Part shown: one piece after another, positions 60,512 through 64,000 of the stretch | Position numbering within the stretch: position 1 is the first letter of the stretch | Layout: each line of letters begins with the position of its first letter | DNA from: Symmachiella macrocystis | Lineage (GTDB): Bacteria; Planctomycetota; Planctomycetia; Planctomycetales; Planctomycetaceae | NCBI RefSeq assembly: GCF_007860075.1 | Contig: NZ_SJPP01000002.1 | Coordinates: forward strand, 992,001-1,056,000 | Direction: 5' to 3' | Length of the DNA stretch: 64,000 nt | Translations under genes and position numbers: made by a program | The notes under the pieces: model-generated | Seen by the model: the letters and a program-made list of their open reading frames with translations, nothing else | Told to the model about the DNA's origin: nothing | Database searches by the model: none

Positions 60512-62809
60512 TTAACCAGGCCCAGGAGATGCCTGATCAGATGTGTCCGCAGTGACGTCGACCCCTGTTTTTACGTCGACGCCATTTCCCAAAAATGTGA
60601 CTTCCAGCGGACCTTGTTCATCATCGTGCTTCCAATAACTGTGACGCAACGGCAACGAGAACTGGATCCCGTGTTGATCGAACACCTTAAAGATCTGCAG
60701 ATTGACTTTCTCACAGAACGCGTAGTAGTTCCACAGGTCTGGCGGCGTATACCAGTAGAGGATACGGATATTGAACGAGTCTGGATTGAACTCGTTAAAG
60801 TACACCCGAGGAGGGTACTCCGGGTCCATCCCCTCATGGTTGTCCAGGATCGCACGAATGGATGTGACGGCCTGATCGACTTTTTCGCGAGGCGTATCAA
60901 TGGGAATGTGCAGGTCAGAGATCCTGCTAATATGCTTCCGTTTCCCGACATTCTCGATCTCACTTTCAGCCATCTGGTCATTCGGGATGGAAATTAAATG
61001 GTTGGATAGAAACGATCGAATCTTGGTAGAACGTAGTCCGATTTCCTCAACCACACCATCGTGACCGTTGGCGACAATCCGGTCGCCGACTCGAAAGGGT
61101 CGGTCGAGAAGAAGCGTGACTGTCCCGAACAGTCCTTTGACCATTCCCTGCGCTGACAACGCAATCGCTAAACCACCGATTCCTGCGCTTGCTAATAGAG
61201 TCGTCAGCGGAAACCCCAGATACCTCCCCCCTTCCAAGAACACAATCGCGGCCGCGATAATGCCAAGCACCCGAAAAAGGATGCGGACCAGAGTTGCGTC
61301 GAGTTGGCGCGAACGAACCTTGGGCAACGCAACCACTGAATCTGCCAGTCGACTGCTCACCGCTAAGATGACCGCGATCAACGCCATGAGGAAGACAATA
61401 TCCGCGGAAAACTGAGCGACGTAAAGTGCCGTTCCCCGGATGGAAAGATACTCCCAGATGACATGCTTGAAGACCAGCGGCACAAACATCGCAACGATTG
61501 CGAACAGCGTGGTGATCCAATAGCGCAACAAGCCCCGCTGACGCATGCTCTCGCTACGGATCCCGCCGACCCAATAGATCGTAAACATGATGCCAAGCCC
61601 CACGATCATGGCCAGTAATAATCCAATCCATTGCCAAATGGCCAGCCCCAAGGTGCGGTGTCGAAATCCATCGGGTAACCAATCGACCCAATCCGCCACA
61701 GTTGGATTCGCCGGAACCGATAGATACCAGTCGTGAAAGCCAACGGAGACTGGGCGGCCCTTGGTGCGATAGGGTTGTGATTTGACCTCCTCATACATTT
61801 CAGCGGCGCGTTGCACTGTCCCCACCGTGAAAAGGTACTCTCCACGTTGCGGCCCCTCTGCAACCCGCGCGATCGTGATTTTGGTGTTGGGAACCTGCCA
61901 ACGGACAAGCGGCTCCCCCCCTTCCATAGCCTGAAGATTCTCCGGGCCCGGAATTTCCTCAGGAGGAGGCACAGTGACGCGATCAAGAATTTCCTTAAGA
62001 CAGACTGCCGCCTCGCCTGCATAATAGTCGCGAGAATACTCAGGAATCTCACTGAGGTCGAGACAGCGATAGACCTGTGTTACCAGCGGGAGGAATTTCG
62101 GATCGGTCCGATCGATGTGCTTTTCCGCGCGGATCATCTCAGAAATTTGATTGATTGTGTCGAGGAAGAGAGTCAGCGTGCCACGCGGACTTGAAGTGTC
62201 TGCAGTCAGTGTAGGCTGGCGTTTTGTGAGAGCCACGTAGCGATCATAGAACCTGGGAGAGACCTTGGGACCGTCCTTCCGATACGGCAGTTGCTCAGCG
62301 GCACGATAGATTTTTGCGGCTTGCCGCACCATTTCCGGAGAAAAGAGATATGCCCCCTCTTGTGATCCGTCCTGAACGCGCACGATGCTGAGCCGGGTGC
62401 CGGGAATGCGCCATCGAGAGAGCGGTTTACCATCGGCAGTGGTCGCACCTGGAATGTCGTCTTCCTCGGGCAACTTGACACGATCCAACACCTCTTTCAG
62501 GTAGACGGCCGACTCAATCCCTGCTGTATCACGCAACTCGCCGGGCAATGCGCTCAAATCCAGGCAGTCCATGATACGTTCAGAAGCAGGAAGCACCTTG
62601 GTGTTAAAGTCTGCGGCGGTTTTTTCTGTATCGGCCAAGCTGTAAAGTTCGTTGCACGCAGCAAGGAAGCTGTTCAACGTTGTGCGGGGGCTCGAAGTGT
62701 CCGATGGCAGAAGTGGGTGTGGTGTTGCCGTCTCCTGCGCCACACTATTCGATAGTCCAGCCACAAAGCAGGTTGTGAAAACCGTTGCTAAGAACAACGC
62801 TCGTTGCAT
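60512..62809 (-). CDS. MscS-family mechanosensitive channel, large periplasmic form
   Basis: A 765-residue protein. From ATG 62809 a signal peptide (M-Q-R-A-L-F-L-A-T-V-F-T ... V-A-Q) leads to a periplasmic domain with two similar halves (the pairs L-L-P-S-D-T-S-S-P-R-T-T-L near 35 and L-T-A-D-T-S-S-P-R-G-T-L near 195). Several membrane helices then occupy about 380-540. The MscS core includes A-S-A-G-I-G-G-L-A-I-A-L-S-A-Q-G-M-V-K-G in the pore helix and F-R-V-G-D-R-I in the beta domain. This plan, like MscK or YbdG-type channels, protects against osmotic shock. Frame is open to 62977, but that part lacks a signal. Confidence 0.9.
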   Translation of the reverse strand: MQRALFLATVFTTCFVAGLSNSVAQETATPHPLLPSDTSSPRTTLNSFLAACNELYSLADTEKTAADFNTKVLPASERIMDCLDLSALPGELRDTAGIESAVYLKEVLDRVKLPEEDDIPGATTADGKPLSRWRIPGTRLSIVRVQDGSQEGAYLFSPEMVRQAAKIYRAAEQLPYRKDGPKVSPRFYDRYVALTKRQPTLTADTSSPRGTLTLFLDTINQISEMIRAEKHIDRTDPKFLPLVTQVYRCLDLSEIPEYSRDYYAGEAAVCLKEILDRVTVPPPEEIPGPENLQAMEGGEPLVRWQVPNTKITIARVAEGPQRGEYLFTVGTVQRAAEMYEEVKSQPYRTKGRPVSVGFHDWYLSVPANPTVADWVDWLPDGFRHRTLGLAIWQWIGLLLAMIVGLGIMFTIYWVGGIRSESMRQRGLLRYWITTLFAIVAMFVPLVFKHVIWEYLSIRGTALYVAQFSADIVFLMALIAVILAVSSRLADSVVALPKVRSRQLDATLVRILFRVLGIIAAAIVFLEGGRYLGFPLTTLLASAGIGGLAIALSAQGMVKGLFGTVTLLLDRPFRVGDRIVANGHDGVVEEIGLRSTKIRSFLSNHLISIPNDQMAESEIENVGKRKHISRISDLHIPIDTPREKVDQAVTSIRAILDNHEGMDPEYPPRVYFNEFNPDSFNIRILYWYTPPDLWNYYAFCEKVNLQIFKVFDQHGIQFSLPLRHSYWKHDDEQGPLEVTFLGNGVDVKTGVDVTADTSDQASPGPG

Positions 62810-63115
62810 CCGTCTGGTCCACGTCTTCCTATGGCAGTTCCCAACAATCCCCAACAGCTCTAGCTTGTCGCGCAGATCTGATTCGCAATCGTCACGAAAG
62901 GCTAAATTCTCACTGCCAATTCGATAAAAAAAATCCCTCCTGGCGATCCATACGCGCAGAAGGGCTCCCATAGCCAACAGTGCCTACCACTCAAAGGCAG
63001 CACGACTTGATGAGTTCTATTGTACCGAACGAGTATCCCAGATCAAACAGCAAGCGTTGCTGGCGAGTTCCAGTGTGCTCGGATGCATCAACATCGGTCC
63101 TTTGTCATGGATTTC
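62810..63115. other. Intergenic region, no gene seen
   Basis: Upstream of the channel gene; probably contains its promoter. Nothing named here. Confidence 0.4.
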
Positions 63116-63160
63116 AAGATCCGCGCGGCCCGCGACTCCGGGTTCACCGCGTGGTTATGT
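63116..63160 (-). repeat. attC-like repeat, copy 1 (after the SUKH-type gene)
   Basis: On the minus strand GCAACATAACCACGCGGTGA then ACCCGGAGTCGCGGGCCGCGC; the second copy at 63784-63830 reads GCCTAACCATCCGTTGCACCGGAGCTGCGGGCCGCGC with the same layout. The element stands just beyond the stop at 63155. It starts like the RYYYAAC side of integron attC sites, but the opposite GTTRRRY side is not seen. Confidence 0.4.
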
Positions 63161-63724
63161 TGCTTCTTGTCGTAGTGAGGCGAGTTCAGTGTTCCAAAAG
63201 CAACCATCGGCCAAAGCAGCAGAATCGATTCGAGCAATTTCGGTTTCAAGCCAAAGCAAGACGTCCTCGGGAATGTCACCATCAAGATAAGCGTCCTCAC
63301 CATTGCGTTCCTGAGTTTGCTGCACAAGCGATTGGTATACGAGTAGCGACTCCGCAAGTTGTGAAACGGATCCGTTGATAAATACGCAATTGAATTTGGC
63401 ATCGTGATCCAAGTACACAATCGCATCGAGTTTAGTGCCATCGAAGCAGATCGGGTTGCCCGCATCATCAGAACCGATTTTGTGATAGCAATCGAAGTCT
63501 GAGGCAAGGCTATACTGTTCAGCTACCGTGTGAAGTGTGCCTTCGCCAAGCTCGCCGAAGCTCAGGAAAGGCGCCGCATCGGCGGGTAATCCGGCAGACG
63601 TAAGGAATGCAACTGTGTTGTCCGATATAGACAGCCCAGCTAGCGAAGCGGTAGATACGGAAATTAGTTTTGACGCGTATGGCGCGGCAGCCCAGCGGTT
63701 GCGAAAGTCATCAGGTGAGATCAT
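63155..63724 (-). CDS. SUKH-4-like immunity/regulatory protein
   Basis: A 189-residue cytosolic protein. F-L-T-S-A-G-L-P-A-D-A-A-P-F-L-S-F, then I-G-S-D-D-A-G-N-P-I-C-F-D-G-T-K-L, V-Y-L-D-H-D and F-I-N-G-S-V fit the SUKH-4 group of the SUKH superfamily (SMI1/KNR4-like). These are immunity proteins against secreted or contact-dependent toxins. No toxin gene is in the window. An attC-like repeat follows its stop, and another gene ends 110 bases upstream on the same strand. Confidence 0.72.
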   Translation of the reverse strand: MISPDDFRNRWAAAPYASKLISVSTASLAGLSISDNTVAFLTSAGLPADAAPFLSFGELGEGTLHTVAEQYSLASDFDCYHKIGSDDAGNPICFDGTKLDAIVYLDHDAKFNCVFINGSVSQLAESLLVYQSLVQQTQERNGEDAYLDGDIPEDVLLWLETEIARIDSAALADGCFWNTELASLRQEAT

Positions 63725-63783
63725 TTGAGTGCCTTTGAAACATAACGACCAGCGTCACCAGGCTACGGCGAACAACTTTGATT

Positions 63784-63830
63784 TTAATAACTGCGCGGCC
63801 CGCAGCTCCGGTGCAACGGATGGTTAGGCG
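63784..63830 (-). repeat. attC-like repeat, copy 2 (after the right-edge gene)
   Basis: Follows the stop at 63834 of the partial gene within a few bases, the same arrangement as copy 1. GCCTAAC is a good match to the attC left-hand core. Confidence 0.4.
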
Positions 63831-63833
63831 GTT

Positions 63834-64000
63834 CTATGTACAGCACTTTGCCGCAAGTTTAGTAAGTCCCAATTTTTCGATCCACCTTTTCGGCTGATTG
63901 ATCGCCTGCCGATCAGCAAAGAGTTCACAGAGTTGAGTCACTTCATTCCACGAGCCATCCAGATCACCCAGGATGTAGAGAATCTGGGCATTCACTGGCT
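63834..64000 (-). CDS. C-terminal part of an unidentified protein (continues past the right edge)
   Basis: Open minus-strand frame of 54 residues ending P-K-R-W-I-E-K-L-G-L-T-K-L-A-A-K-C-C-T. The start is beyond the window. The helical character (I-L-Y-I-L-G-D-L-D-G-S-W-N-E-V) does not identify it. Its position, one gene per repeat copy, matches the SUKH-like gene next to it. Confidence 0.6.
   Translation of the reverse strand, partial: PVNAQILYILGDLDGSWNEVTQLCELFADRQAINQPKRWIEKLGLTKLAAKCCT

Overview
The window looks like chromosome of a planctomycete (phylum Planctomycetota, probably Planctomycetales). The evidence is many secreted proteins ending in the PEP-CTERM sorting signal (VPEPSTFALLGIGG...YGxRRKRQQA), a secreted RTX-type protein starting with a planctomycete-like LEDRRLMA signal, tetrahydromethanopterin-linked C1 genes (fae, an mtdB-like dehydrogenase, a DUF447 protein and an ATP-grasp protein) in an otherwise heterotrophic gene set, a BamA/TolC-type outer membrane, and small palindromic repeats scattered between genes. 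Genus-level placement is not possible from the sequence alone.

Positions 1-34000 are mainly housekeeping. In order: the end of pyrD, trpS, acpS, a PrpB-like lyase, the metX-metW methionine pair, a three-gene MotA/ExbB-ExbD-like membrane operon, a TolC-like lipoprotein, a DUF962 protein, serC, a class III aminotransferase followed by a secreted RidA-like protein, a PhoR-type histidine kinase, a TAXI-TRAP transporter pair, a family 2 glycosyltransferase, bamA, and an ECF sigma/anti-sigma pair whose anti-sigma has a CxxCH motif beyond its membrane segment. The C1 region (26306-34000) follows: DUF447 protein, a membrane protein, a large secreted esterase, mtdB-like, fae, ATP-grasp and an enolase-superfamily protein.

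Positions 34000-42000 are mixed. A small EF-G domain IV-like protein is followed by tRNA-Cys. A decayed island then runs to about 36450: the C-terminal remnant of a tyrosine recombinase, a DUF4345 protein, a sulfatase tail cut off at the junction, and a second copy of the 3' part of tRNA-Cys. After it come a hypothetical protein, a GNAT protein, a YhaM-like nuclease, a class V aminotransferase and a cupin.

Positions 42000-59660 are the most unusual part. This is a patchwork of PEP-CTERM genes, broken PEP-CTERM tails and twelve copies of one terminator-bearing 3' cassette. Signal peptides, tails and terminators are conserved while the gene middles differ. It includes a 717-residue protein built of hexapeptide repeats, a protein with 174-bp tandem repeats, an Asn/Arg-rich secreted protein with a truncated copy, a DnaB/RecA-like ATPase with a 54-residue partner whose 3' end is duplicated, and an RTX-like protein. 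Several junctions show pieces of one gene fused to pieces of another, so the region appears to be reshuffled by recombination between repeats.

Positions 59900-64000 hold a membrane protein, a large MscS-type channel, and a SUKH-type immunity-like gene plus the end of another gene. Each of these last two is followed by a copy of a repeat that resembles part of an integron attC site.
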